The notes beneath the pieces were generated by a model. It did not search any database and had not been told where the DNA came from. It saw only the letters and a list, made by a program, of their open reading frames with translations. Position numbers and translations under genes: made by a program. From Mycolicibacterium sp. J2 (GTDB taxonomy: Bacteria > Actinomycetota > Actinomycetes > Mycobacteriales > Mycobacteriaceae), in NCBI RefSeq assembly GCF_026240945.1, contig NZ_JAPFPY010000006.1, forward strand, positions 62,001 through 126,000: 64,000 nt of DNA. The letters are read 5' to 3'. Positions 55,870 to 63,898 of the stretch are shown in pieces. The stretch's first letter is position 1. Each line of letters begins with the position of its first letter.

Positions 55870-55961
55870 CGGCGTGAACCGGAGAACCTCCGCGCTTCGT
55901 TTAACCAACTTGCTGGCGCCGACAACGTGGCTGGTCGCGACCATATTGCTGACGCCGACAA

Positions 55962-56009
55962 AAAGGGTGTCGGCGGCCATGGACACCCTTTCCCAGCTTT
56001 ATTTTTTTT
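55962..56009. terminator. Bidirectional intrinsic terminator
   Basis: AAAGGGTGTC (55962-55971) and GACACCCTTT (55982-55991) are perfect 10-base arms around a ten-base loop. An eight-T run (56002-56009) follows on the + strand, and on the - strand the stem runs directly into five T. It would end the long - strand operon as well as any + strand transcript. Confidence 0.7.
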
Positions 56010-56020
56010 CGAGCCGGGGG

Positions 56021-56125
56021 GAGACACTTTAGGTTGGCGGTCTGACCAGGCAACCTGTCTCTAAAAGAATGGGGCCTGGCCCCGCGGCCATTCGTCAGGG
56101 ACTCGGGGACATCTTGTCCACGAGT
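56021..56125. other. Cluster of three stem-loops, candidate structured RNA or DNA site
   Basis: Stem 1 pairs GAGAC (56021-56025) with GTCTC (56057-56061) and AGGTTG (56031-56036) with CAACCT (56051-56056). Stem 2 pairs GGGGC (56071-56075) with GCCCC (56079-56083), enclosed by AATGG/CCATT. Stem 3 pairs ACTCG (56101-56105) with CGAGT (56121-56125) and GGACA with TGTCC around TCT. The density is far above background and no gene is present. Confidence 0.5.
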
Positions 56126-56130
56126 TCTTG

Positions 56131-56188
56131 CTCCGATTTCAAATCCGACCCTTTGACTCAAGAGGGTGGCATTTGAAATGACACCCTT
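56131..56188. repeat. Facing palindrome copies 2 and 3 (ATTTGAAAT core)
   Basis: Copy 2, read on the - strand, contains AAAGGGT then GGATTTGAAATCGG (56157-56133). Copy 3 on the + strand is AGGGTGGCATTTGAAATG followed by ACACCCT (56163-56187), a 25-base palindrome with one mismatched pair. The two face each other across TGACTCA. Both match the copy at 53098-53126. Confidence 0.55.
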
Positions 56189-56200
56189 CACGTTGAGCCG

Positions 56201-56509
56201 TCACCCCGCGGGTGACGGCTGTTCGTCGATGTACTCCATGAGGGTGCGTTGCGCGTCTTCTACAGCCTTTGCCCGGTCGCCTCGGTAGGCGGCGATGGTG
56301 ATGGCGGCGTTGATGGCGGCGGTGGAGGCCGCCAATCGGGTGAGGCATCCGACGCAGCCGCCGATCTCCGCGTTGATCTCACTGGTGACGTCCAGGGAGT
56401 TGGTGAGGATGGCGAGTTGGAGGCGCCGGTGCCGGATGCCTTCCAGCCGGACCGCCTGGTCGGTTTGGTCGGCGTCGTGCAGTGCACAGATGTGACAGTC
56501 CATCGTCAT
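56201..56509 (-). CDS. CxxC-containing small phage protein
   Basis: The 102-residue product starts at ATG 56509, overlapping the tape-measure stop (ATGA). It has CHIC followed by HDAD near the start and CVGC near residue 50, a possible zinc site, with helices between. It is the last gene of the - strand operon. In ordinary siphophages minor tail genes follow the tape measure; here only this gene does. Confidence 0.7.
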   Translation of the reverse strand: MTMDCHICALHDADQTDQAVRLEGIRHRRLQLAILTNSLDVTSEINAEIGGCVGCLTRLAASTAAINAAITIAAYRGDRAKAVEDAQRTLMEYIDEQPSPAG

Positions 56510-59500
56510 TGCCTTCCCGGCGGTGCGTACATGCGTGTCTGCTCGGCAACCATGGACGCTTGCGTTTCCGCGGAAACGCCCTTGGGCGGCTGCAAGGTGA
56601 TGTGCGTCTGGGAGTTGTCGACGTTGTTGGTCTGGGTCTGCCCACCGCCGGCCTGTTCCATTGGCCCCGGGGGTTTCTTCCCGCCACCACCGGCGATATT
56701 CGGCAGAGCTGGTGCGGCACCGGCGAGGCCGCCGATGACCTTGCCCAACCACCCCGCACCCAGACTCCCCTTCGGGTTATCCCCAACAGACAGGGTTTCG
56801 AGGGCGCCAGAGGCCAGGATGCCGGCGTCCTGGGCCACATAGCCGGCGGTGCGGTTGGCGAGCTGGATGCCGATCTTCGCTGCGGCACCAGCGCCGGGGG
56901 CTAGCGCGTCCAGCGCGGATGCGGCGCCCATCGCCGCGTCCAGCGGCAGCCCACCGGCGATGTTGCCGGTATTGCCGCCCTGCGACGGGTAGGAGATTCC
57001 GGGTGCGACACCCGGTCCCTGCTGCCCGGCGAACGGGTTGCCGAACGACGATGGCGAGATACCCGATGGGCCACCGAACGGGGCCGCCTGCGGCATACCC
57101 GTCCCGGGAAGACCACCGGCCATACCGGGGACACCGGGGAGCGCGGCAGGCGGGGGCGCAACGCCGGGGCTCGTCAGCGACGGGGAAGTGTTTGCCGGTG
57201 CGTAGATATCGGCACCTGACGCTCCCGGCGTTGAAATGGTGGGAGATCCCACCGGCCTGTAGAAGTGCGACGTGAACGCAGGATCCCAGGCTCCCGACCC
57301 GCCGATTCCTCGGTTTGCCGCAGCGGCATCGCTGCCCCAGTTGAAGTTCGTCCCACCAGGCAGCGTGGCCTGCATGTGCCCACTATTGAATCCAACGCGG
57401 AAGTCACCAGGGTTGCCCATACCGGGTAGGAACCCATGGCCCATAAGCCACTCTGTTGCGTTTCCCGTCGCCATCGACCGGCCCTCGGTAGGACGCCCAT
57501 CCAGAATGTTGACGAGATCCTCAACGGCCGACGAGCAGTCCCCTAAACCTTGCGTCAGGTCCGCGGCCTGTGTTTGTGCGTACTTGCCAGCCGGAATCCC
57601 AGCCAGGAGCGCCGCGTCGCCGGGATACGGCCCGCCGACATATGAAGTGGCTCCCGGCGCGCGACCGATCCCGTACGCCCCCGGATTCTGTGTTGCCGCA
57701 ATTGCGGCCGGTGTGTACTGAGATCCGAATGCCCCATTCGCCGCGGCGATACCAATCAGGCCCGAGCCCTCGTTGGGGTTAGCCTTCGCGATCAGCCCGA
57801 GCGCTTGCAGGAATGGCGCTGCCAGGATGTTGCCCGCGGCCTTCACGAAGTTCTCGACAATCCCACCCAAGCCCTTGGAGATACCGAAGTCAGCGTCAAG
57901 CTTGTTGCCGAAGTCGTCCAGATCAGAGGACAGCTTCCCGAGCTGCTTTTGGGCCTGCTGGGCGGCGTTGATGCGGGCGTCGTTCAGGGATTGCTCGGCC
58001 TGGAACTCACTCTGCCGGGCTTTCGTCACGTCGTTCTCCGCCTTGAGGCGGTCCTGCTCGCTGGCCAAATTCGACTGGCGCAGTTGGTTAAGGCGCGCCT
58101 CTTTCTCGGCGACGTCGTGGCGTGCCTCATCCAACCGGTTCGTGGCGTTCGCGATAGCGGAGGGCATTCCGGCGGTGTTGGTGTATTGCAATGGCACCAC
58201 CGGCGCGTCGGGCAGCGACGTGCTCCCCCCACCGGCTGCCGGGTTGGGCATCGGCACTGCGGCCACCCGGTCGGTTGGCCGGGCGTCGCCGGTAACCCAG
58301 CCCCGGCCGTCTTCCCAATGCATACCGCGGCCCGGAATCGCCGGGGCAGTCGCGGCGCGCTCATTCTGTTCACGGGCTTTCCGCTGAGCCGCATCCAGAG
58401 CGGCCTGGGCCATCGCCTGCGGGTCGCTGAACAGGTTGTCACTAAAGAACTTCGGCAGATCGTTCATGACGAACGAGCCCGGCCCCGTCTTGGCAAGCCC
58501 TGTCTGCAACTTCGATATCGTGTTGTCGATGTTGCGGCCCAACAAGTCCCACTGATCAGCGTTTGCACTGAGTGCGTCGCTTGCGGCCTTGGTCCGGCCC
58601 TCTACGTCACCCATCTGCGCGGCGGCCGTGTTCAGGTTTGCTGCGCCGATGGCAGTCTTGGCGTCTTCCCACTTCGTCTTATACAGGGCCAAGCCGATGT
58701 TCTGCCGCTGGATCGGGTCATCGATATTGCGCAGACCATCGAGAACTTCACCGAACGCTTGCCGCGCCGCCGGGCCACCCTCGGCGAATTTAGCATTCAA
58801 CTGCGCGGCGTCCAGACCCATGGCCGTGAACGCCTGGGAGGTGAGTTTAGATCCGTCCGACGCGTTGATCGCCAACTCTTTCAACGAATCCGCGGCAACG
58901 TCGGTGTTGCGGATACCAGCGGCCTGCATCTGCGCGATCAGGCCGAACGCCTCCACCCCATTCAATCCCACGCCGTGCAGCGCGGTCCCGTACTCCTCGG
59001 CGGTATCCAGCAGGTCATTCGAGATGTTCAAGCCCTTTTGCTGCCCGGCAGTGATCAGATCGAACGCCTCCCCGTACGAATCCACCAGTCCAGTTTTGAC
59101 GAAGTTCCGTGTGCCAGCCGCAATCTCCCGGGCATCCGCGTCGACCAACTGTTTCATGGTGTCCATCTGCGACGCGAAGTCCCGCAGGTCCGCGTTAGAT
59201 GCGTTGCGGTCGACCAAGCCTGATTGCACACCGAACTGCAGCGATGCCAGGTTGTCCTGTGTCGACTGCCCAAACCCGGACGTCCACGCATTCGAGGCAG
59301 CGGCCCCGTAACGCCTCATAGTGTCGGGATCCAAGCCCATCTTGGCGCGGAATTGATCTTGCATGCGCAAGGTGTCCATGCCGGCAGAGAGATTGTCGGC
59401 CAATATCTTTCCCGACGCGTAGCCCAGCGCGGCGACCCCAGCCAAACCGAGGCCGATCGGCCCGCCGGCAGCACCGAGCCGCATCAGGGCTGACGACCCT

Positions 59501-59997
59501 GCGAATCCTGCCGCGAACTCGTTGGCCATATCGCCACCGGACTGGCCCGCGCCAGCCACCGCGCCGCGTAGCCCTCCAAGGATGCTCGTTCCAGCGTGCT
59601 CGCCGGCCTGGCCGGCGTCGCGTGCTGCCTGGCCGTACTCCACGTAGGCGTCACGGGCCCGGTTGATGGCCTGGATTTCATCGAGGCGGGCTCGCTCCAC
59701 CCGACGCGCAATGGCCTCGGTGTTCGATGCGCCTTTCTCGCGGGCGGTATCCAGTTTGCGTTCCTCGCGGGCGACTTTCTCGCTCGCGTCCTGCATGCTC
59801 AAATACGCGCGCCGGGCCTTGTCCGCCATGTCCTCGACAGCGCGGCCACCCTGTTGGGCGCCCTCGGTGAGCTGCTCCCGCATGACACGCGAGATATCCC
59901 GCGCGCCCTGCTCGTAGATCCGTTGGGCGCGGGACATCGTGGCGGTGGCGGAACGCTCGTCAAGCTCCGGCTCAATAAGGAGAATCAGCGGGTCCAC
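56506..59997 (-). CDS. Phage tail tape-measure protein with a peptidase-like region
   Basis: At 1163 residues this is by far the largest gene of the element. The N-terminus is coiled coil (about 60-150), followed by a hydrophobic segment (LMRLGAAGGPIGLGLAGVAALGYASG). A second coiled coil lies at about 620-690. Near residue 820 GDCSSAVEDLVN, and near 874 GHMQATL, resemble the Cys and His motifs of the NlpC/P60-like peptidase found in mycobacteriophage tape measures. The C-terminal 250 residues are Gly/Pro-rich. It would set tail length and help DNA entry, but no other tail gene is visible in the element. Confidence 0.88.
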   Translation of the reverse strand: MDPLILLIEPELDERSATATMSRAQRIYEQGARDISRVMREQLTEGAQQGGRAVEDMADKARRAYLSMQDASEKVAREERKLDTAREKGASNTEAIARRVERARLDEIQAINRARDAYVEYGQAARDAGQAGEHAGTSILGGLRGAVAGAGQSGGDMANEFAAGFAGSSALMRLGAAGGPIGLGLAGVAALGYASGKILADNLSAGMDTLRMQDQFRAKMGLDPDTMRRYGAAASNAWTSGFGQSTQDNLASLQFGVQSGLVDRNASNADLRDFASQMDTMKQLVDADAREIAAGTRNFVKTGLVDSYGEAFDLITAGQQKGLNISNDLLDTAEEYGTALHGVGLNGVEAFGLIAQMQAAGIRNTDVAADSLKELAINASDGSKLTSQAFTAMGLDAAQLNAKFAEGGPAARQAFGEVLDGLRNIDDPIQRQNIGLALYKTKWEDAKTAIGAANLNTAAAQMGDVEGRTKAASDALSANADQWDLLGRNIDNTISKLQTGLAKTGPGSFVMNDLPKFFSDNLFSDPQAMAQAALDAAQRKAREQNERAATAPAIPGRGMHWEDGRGWVTGDARPTDRVAAVPMPNPAAGGGSTSLPDAPVVPLQYTNTAGMPSAIANATNRLDEARHDVAEKEARLNQLRQSNLASEQDRLKAENDVTKARQSEFQAEQSLNDARINAAQQAQKQLGKLSSDLDDFGNKLDADFGISKGLGGIVENFVKAAGNILAAPFLQALGLIAKANPNEGSGLIGIAAANGAFGSQYTPAAIAATQNPGAYGIGRAPGATSYVGGPYPGDAALLAGIPAGKYAQTQAADLTQGLGDCSSAVEDLVNILDGRPTEGRSMATGNATEWLMGHGFLPGMGNPGDFRVGFNSGHMQATLPGGTNFNWGSDAAAANRGIGGSGAWDPAFTSHFYRPVGSPTISTPGASGADIYAPANTSPSLTSPGVAPPPAALPGVPGMAGGLPGTGMPQAAPFGGPSGISPSSFGNPFAGQQGPGVAPGISYPSQGGNTGNIAGGLPLDAAMGAASALDALAPGAGAAAKIGIQLANRTAGYVAQDAGILASGALETLSVGDNPKGSLGAGWLGKVIGGLAGAAPALPNIAGGGGKKPPGPMEQAGGGQTQTNNVDNSQTHITLQPPKGVSAETQASMVAEQTRMYAPPGRQ

Positions 59998-60000
59998 GCG

Positions 60001-60570
60001 TCACACTCCTACATGCTCACCGGTGACGAACTGAGGTCCTTCAAGGACCTCAGTGGCTCCACCAGCCGCGGTTGTTGGTTCGGCGAAGCCACCAGCGACC
60101 AGCCCCGCCGCGAATTCCGCGGGCACCTCGATCACCGAGCCCACCTTCGGCCACGCCCGCGTCACCTTCACCTGAACGGTCTTCACGCTCACCTCATCGG
60201 CAACGAACACTTCAGCGAAGCCGCCCTTGATGAGGTCTTCAGCGATATCGTTCGGCAGTTCCACCACCGTGCCGGCGGGCGGCCACGCGCGCAGCGGTCC
60301 CTCACCGAGGGCCAGGTATCCACGCGGCTGAACCTTGATCCGAACCGTCATCTCCGTGGGACCAACCGCCTCGACGCGAGGGCGGCGCCACGGCCACAGC
60401 CATTCCCGCCCCGACCATCCCGGAACCTTCTCCGCGTTACCGCCCTTGATCAGATCCTCGGCGATGTCGTCGGGAAGGTCGACTACCTCACCGACTGGCG
60501 GCCAAGCAGTGAGCGGCTCACCACCAATGGCGACGTAGCCAACCGGGCGGACCGTGATTCGTACCTTCAT
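60001..60570 (-). CDS. Phage protein made of three internal repeats
   Basis: The 189-residue product consists of three copies of one about 45-60 residue unit. Copies 1 and 2 share GY-x-A-x-G-x-x-P-L-x-AWPP-x-G-x-VV, then LP(D/N)DIAEDLIKGG-x-AE. Copy 3 is shorter: TRAWPKVGSVIEVPAEFAAGLVAGGFAE. A Trp-rich linker (EWLWPWRRPR) separates copies 1 and 2. The unit resembles small head or tail adaptor domains of actinophages, but the triplication is unusual. It lies three bases before the tape-measure gene. Confidence 0.7.
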   Translation of the reverse strand: MKVRITVRPVGYVAIGGEPLTAWPPVGEVVDLPDDIAEDLIKGGNAEKVPGWSGREWLWPWRRPRVEAVGPTEMTVRIKVQPRGYLALGEGPLRAWPPAGTVVELPNDIAEDLIKGGFAEVFVADEVSVKTVQVKVTRAWPKVGSVIEVPAEFAAGLVAGGFAEPTTAAGGATEVLEGPQFVTGEHVGV

Positions 60571-60887
60571 GCTGGCCTTCCAAACTCAGGGAACGGGATT
60601 GAGTGCTGGATCTCTTCCAGATCCACCTCGTCGGGCATCGTCATGCGGAAATCGGCCACGTCGACTTCGTCAAGAATGAAACTCCGAGCGCCGTCCGATG
60701 ACCCGCAAGAACTCAGCGCCTCGAACGCGAAGCGCCCGAGAAAGCCGAGAACGTCTCGCAGATCGGGGCGTTCAAGGATCATCGCGACACCACGGTCCAG
60801 GTCGGCGTTCTCCCCACCGGATGCTTCCGCCAGTAGCCGCAGCCCCGCACGCCGCACTTCAGCGTCGAACTCCTCCAGGGCAGTCAC
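60567..60887 (-). CDS. Phage protein of unknown function
   Basis: The 106-residue product starts at GTG 60887, overlapping the protease stop as GTGA, and overlaps the next gene by four bases. It is predicted helical at first (EEFDAEVRRAGLRLLAEAS), then acidic (LDEVDVADFRMTMPDEVDLEEIQH). No family is recognised. A head-associated role is suggested only by its place after the prohead protease. Confidence 0.65.
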   Translation of the reverse strand: MTALEEFDAEVRRAGLRLLAEASGGENADLDRGVAMILERPDLRDVLGFLGRFAFEALSSCGSSDGARSFILDEVDVADFRMTMPDEVDLEEIQHSIPFPEFGRPA

Positions 60888-61603
60888 GGCAGTGCCCTGA
60901 TGAGAGCCAGCCGCGCGTTGTAAATCTCCAACCCCGGTTTGGCACCCTCGGCCATAGCCACACTGAGCGCCCGCCGCGCCGACCGACACTGACTGGACGG
61001 CCGCCGATACGACGTGTCGCTGCGGGTGAGCAGCTTACGCAGCTCGTTGCGCCCGGCGAGCCTCTGCACATCCTCCAGCGGCGCGCCCACGTGGGCCGCC
61101 AGCGACCGCAGCCCCGTGGATGTATCGGTGTACGCGGGGGTGTTCACTGGAGCCACGTCAATCAGGCGGCCTGAGATGAGAGTCCGCAGCGGGAACCCCT
61201 GGTCATTGGTTCCCCAGTCGTCCTCGACCGTGATGAACGCGAACGACGACTTGCTCACGTCTCCACGCTGCACCAGCTCATACACGTCCGCCCGCGACGA
61301 TGGCAGGTCCGCCTCGTACAACAGGCCAACGTCATCCAGGCTCAGCCGCAACGTTCTCGCGTTCGTCGTGCCCAACACCATGAGGTCGTCGTGGTTGTAG
61401 CGGGCGATCACGTCGGGCCAACCGTCGCCCCGGGACTTGTTGAAGAATCGCGGGTCGATCTGCTCCACGAAGCCCCCCAGATTCTGGCTCATCCGGTTGA
61501 ACTTCGCGGCATACCCGCCGATGGTCCGCCCAGTGCCCGAACGCAATTCGACCTGACCGGGAACCGATAGCCGCTCCAACGTGCGGGACTCATTTCGACC
61601 CAC
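60884..61603 (-). CDS. HK97-family prohead protease
   Basis: The 239-residue product starts at GTG 61603. It has the U35/HK97 protease pattern: GRTIGGYAAKFN, the His region VIARYNHDDLMVLGTT, the Ser region KSSFAFITVEDDW, and DVAPVNTPAYTDTS. In phages it cleaves the capsid scaffold during prohead maturation and is followed by the major capsid gene; here no capsid gene follows. It overlaps the 50-residue gene upstream by 14 bases. Confidence 0.88.
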   Translation of the reverse strand: MGRNESRTLERLSVPGQVELRSGTGRTIGGYAAKFNRMSQNLGGFVEQIDPRFFNKSRGDGWPDVIARYNHDDLMVLGTTNARTLRLSLDDVGLLYEADLPSSRADVYELVQRGDVSKSSFAFITVEDDWGTNDQGFPLRTLISGRLIDVAPVNTPAYTDTSTGLRSLAAHVGAPLEDVQRLAGRNELRKLLTRSDTSYRRPSSQCRSARRALSVAMAEGAKPGLEIYNARLALIRALP

Positions 61604-61742
61604 GGGTTACCCCCTCGGCCGGAACCAGCGGCACGCCACGCGCTTCCGCGACTAATATCCTGAATTCGTCTTCATCAAGTGCGGCCAACACCTGCACGAC
61701 ATCACGTCGCCTCACCGGAGTCTCTGTCTCTAACTTCATCAT
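61590..61742 (-). CDS. Small phage protein (50 residues)
   Basis: This short frame from ATG 61742 overlaps the upstream stop as ATGA and ends within the protease gene. The translation begins MMKLETETPVRRRDVVQ and contains LAALDEDEFRILVAEARG, an amphipathic helical protein. The tight overlaps on both sides support it as a real gene. Function is unknown. Confidence 0.65.
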   Translation of the reverse strand: MMKLETETPVRRRDVVQVLAALDEDEFRILVAEARGVPLVPAEGVTRGSK

Positions 61743-62149
61743 TGCCACCTCCGCTCCCTTCCTTGAATCTCTTCCGTAAGTGCCTGTTCATCCACGAGCC
61801 ACTGCCCGCCAACTTTCTTGCCGCCGAGGCGCGGGGCTAACCGCCTCACCTGACGAGCCGTAATACCAAGTCGTGCAGCCGCTTCAATCGCCGGCACCAT
61901 GGGCCCCACTGAAACAGTCTGCACTCCAACGAATTCGCGGACGTCCGAATGTCCCCGCACGGACTCCACCTCAGCAAGAGCCGCAGCCAGAGCCCGATAA
62001 GCCTCCGATTCCGGAAGACCATTGGCCCGCCTGGCGCGAAGCGTGATCAGCACGGCCTGCAAGGCGCACCGTGCGGCGCTACCCGTCAAGATGACCGCCG
62101 ACCCCGCCACCACCAGACCATCCAAGCGACACTGAGCATCAGGTGCCAT
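61739..62149 (-). CDS. HTH-containing phage protein (excisionase/MerR-like)
   Basis: The 136-residue product starts at ATG 62149 in a TGATG overlap with the upstream small gene. The C-terminal 50 residues look like an excisionase/MerR-type winged HTH (AAARLGITARQVRRLAPRLGGKKVGGQWLVDEQAL). The N-terminal half is helical and may mediate oligomerisation. It lies between small terminase and protease genes, where large terminase and portal are normally found. Confidence 0.7.
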   Translation of the reverse strand: MAPDAQCRLDGLVVAGSAVILTGSAARCALQAVLITLRARRANGLPESEAYRALAAALAEVESVRGHSDVREFVGVQTVSVGPMVPAIEAAARLGITARQVRRLAPRLGGKKVGGQWLVDEQALTEEIQGRERRWQ

Positions 62150-62310
62150 CACCGGAACCACCCCGGCGGATACACGTAGCCCAACAGTTCCAACAGCCGC
62201 CGCCGACGATCACGCCGAGCACCCTTAGCTTCCAAGAACTCTGACTCGTTGGAATACACCTTGCCGTCCAAGCACCAGCCCCCGGCACGCTCAACCTGAC
62301 GGCGCCGCAT
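62149..62310 (-). CDS. Small basic phage protein (53 residues)
   Basis: This short frame from ATG 62310 overlaps the small-terminase stop as TGATG and ends in a TGATG overlap with the next gene. The translation starts MRRRQVERAGGWCLDGKVYS and continues with a basic helix (KGARRDRRRRLLELLGYVY). Tight coupling on both sides supports it. Function is unknown. Confidence 0.65.
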   Translation of the reverse strand: MRRRQVERAGGWCLDGKVYSNESEFLEAKGARRDRRRRLLELLGYVYPPGWFR

Positions 62311-62681
62311 CACGCACCCGCCGAATACACACCACGGACACCAGCACGCCGCTGTGGCCGCCGAACCTTAGCCTGATCATCCTCATCACCAGCCGGCAGA
62401 CGCAGAGCAGCCAGCACGCGGGCCAACGCAATCCGCAGCTGCCGCGCCTCAGTCAGCGCCGGATGCGCCTTACTGCCATGCGGACCATCAACGGTCAAGC
62501 CCTCCGCCTCGGTGATGTCATGGAGTTTGTCCAACTGGTCGACCGTGCGCACCGCCTCACGCAGCAACGCAAGCTCGTGCTCCTCCAGCTCATACTTGCC
62601 GAGGATGTCCCGCCACAACCGGGATCCACTGTCGCCCGTGCCTTCCGGAACAGGTGGCACCATCTTGCTCGTCGTCGTCAC
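62310..62681 (-). CDS. Phage terminase small subunit (P27-like)
   Basis: I start it at GTG 62681 (GAAGGGAAG upstream), giving 123 residues. It has the P27-type pattern: SRLWRDILGKYELEEHELALLREAVRTVDQLDKL, then a central GLTVDGPHGSKAHPALTEARQLRIALARVLAALRLP. It should recognise the packaging site on DNA. The large terminase ATPase that normally follows is not present; four small genes follow instead. Confidence 0.88.
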   Translation of the reverse strand: MTTTSKMVPPVPEGTGDSGSRLWRDILGKYELEEHELALLREAVRTVDQLDKLHDITEAEGLTVDGPHGSKAHPALTEARQLRIALARVLAALRLPAGDEDDQAKVRRPQRRAGVRGVYSAGA

Positions 62682-62803
62682 ATCAATCTTCCCTTCAACT
62701 ATTGGCTTCGTTTCAGGCCTCGCGCACCGCGAGACGAACATTGGCGGTCTCACCAGGGCGTTCCCGCTCAAAAAACGGGGTCTCTGACCTGCATGTTTGG
62801 TGA

Positions 62804-63118
62804 TCACGCATCGAAGAACCCCAAAGCTGGCGGTGCCTCGGTGTCCGCAGTATCCGTTGCGGTGCCGTACATCTCCCGCGCCAACGCGGCTGGCAGATGC
62901 CCCCGCTTGCTGTTGCAGGGGCGGCACGCCCCCCGAACATTGGAGCGAACCAACGCCAGGTCTGGCCTAGCACCGGCCGGGATGACGTGATCGCCAGTGG
63001 TTGACCGAATAGTGCAGCCAGCCAACCGAAGCCAGCAGACAGGTTCCTCCGCACACACCTGCTTGGCCAGCCGTTGCCACGCGCTCGTGGACCGAATCCG
63101 TTGAGCCGCAGTGCGCAT
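62804..63118 (-). CDS. HNH endonuclease
   Basis: The 104-residue protein has the HNH core GDHVIPAGARPDLALVRSNVRGACRPCNSKRG, with Cys residues before (VCWLRLAGC) and within it for zinc. HNH proteins next to terminase genes assist DNA cleavage in packaging in many siphophages. It is 122 bases upstream of the small terminase gene, in the usual order. Confidence 0.9.
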   Translation of the reverse strand: MRTAAQRIRSTSAWQRLAKQVCAEEPVCWLRLAGCTIRSTTGDHVIPAGARPDLALVRSNVRGACRPCNSKRGHLPAALAREMYGTATDTADTEAPPALGFFDA

Positions 63119-63275
63119 GGTGTTCTCCCTGCTTGGGGCTGGTTTTTAAGCGGTAACTGCTGGTCAGACCGCCAATCTGGAAGGATCTCCCTCTTCACTT
63201 CTTTTTCCACAACTCCACCCCGGTTTTGTGGGGTGAAACCGGTCCTGAGCTGCGGTGATTGCACAGTTGCGGTGC

Positions 63276-63428
63276 TCATTTTGTGCGGCCTTTTCTGCGG
63301 CGTTGGTAGGCCATGCGGTGGCGGCGGTTGCGTTGCTTGGCGCGGTGGGTGGGCCATTCAGCGCGGCGTCGGGGCGCGGAAGCAGGGATGTCGATTGCTG
63401 ATTCGGCAATATCGTTTGGCAGATTCAC
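63276..63428 (-). CDS. Small, highly basic phage protein (50 residues)
   Basis: This short frame from GTG 63428 overlaps the upstream stop as GTGA. It begins MNLPNDIAESAIDIPAS and ends in a very basic tail (KQRNRRHRMAYQRRRKGRTK). It may bind nucleic acid. The overlap supports it as real; the family is unknown. The 157 bases after it, up to the HNH gene, hold no supported gene. Confidence 0.55.
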   Translation of the reverse strand: MNLPNDIAESAIDIPASAPRRRAEWPTHRAKQRNRRHRMAYQRRRKGRTK

Positions 63429-63898
63429 AGGTCGTCCCCGTTGTCGGCCACCCAATCAGCGGGCTTGGGGATGGCGTCCTCGAAACCGTGGCGGCGCAGG
63501 ATGTCGGGGACCATGTCTGCGGGGCAGGAGCCTAGGTATCCGCCTCCGGTGATTGCGGCTGTCCAGTCGGGGCCGACGTTCTGTTGCTTCCAGGCGGGTG
63601 TTGCTGGTTGCAGGTCGATGACGACGGGGTCGGGGTCGTAGAGTTCGCCGGTGTCGGGGTTGGCTATGTCGCCGTTGTTGTCTTCCCAGCCGAGCACTGT
63701 CTCGGTCCAGGCGTTCTCTTCGTGGAGGACGCCGGGGCATTCGTCGGTGACGTATAGGTCGACGCCCAATCGTCGGTCGTAGGACCAGATCCTCACGTTG
63801 AGCCAGCCGGTGAGGGTTTCGAGGCCGGCTGGCTCCCAGGTGTGCCGGGCCGGGCGCTTGTAGCGGGTGGGGTGCAGGGTGGGCATGTTGTCGCTCAT
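63425..63898 (-). CDS. Phage protein of unknown function
   Basis: The 157-residue acidic product is rich in Trp (TWEPAGLETLTGWLNVRIWSYDRRLG, VLGWEDNNGD) and Pro/Asp. It has no recognisable domain. It overlaps genes on both sides by four bases and so belongs to the operon. Confidence 0.7.
   Translation of the reverse strand: MSDNMPTLHPTRYKRPARHTWEPAGLETLTGWLNVRIWSYDRRLGVDLYVTDECPGVLHEENAWTETVLGWEDNNGDIANPDTGELYDPDPVVIDLQPATPAWKQQNVGPDWTAAITGGGYLGSCPADMVPDILRRHGFEDAIPKPADWVADNGDDL

Larger units (their letters stand above)
55677..56200. other. Non-coding, hairpin-dense region between phage modules
   Basis: About 520 bases, more AT-rich than the rest, with no convincing gene: open frames on both strands lack ribosome sites and cross strong terminators. 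Palindromes and stem-loops listed separately fill most of it. It may hold control sites, a structured RNA or a replication/packaging site. Confidence 0.5.

Noticed and set aside
55782..56032. Overlapping + and - strand open frames of about 60-80 codons
   Set aside because: They lack ribosome sites, cross the strong two-way terminator at 55962-55991, and resemble no family.
62713..63279. Continuation frame starting at ATG 63279 overlapping the 50-residue gene's stop
   Set aside because: The start overlap is attractive, but the frame runs through the whole HNH gene in another phase with no protein-like features after about 50 codons.
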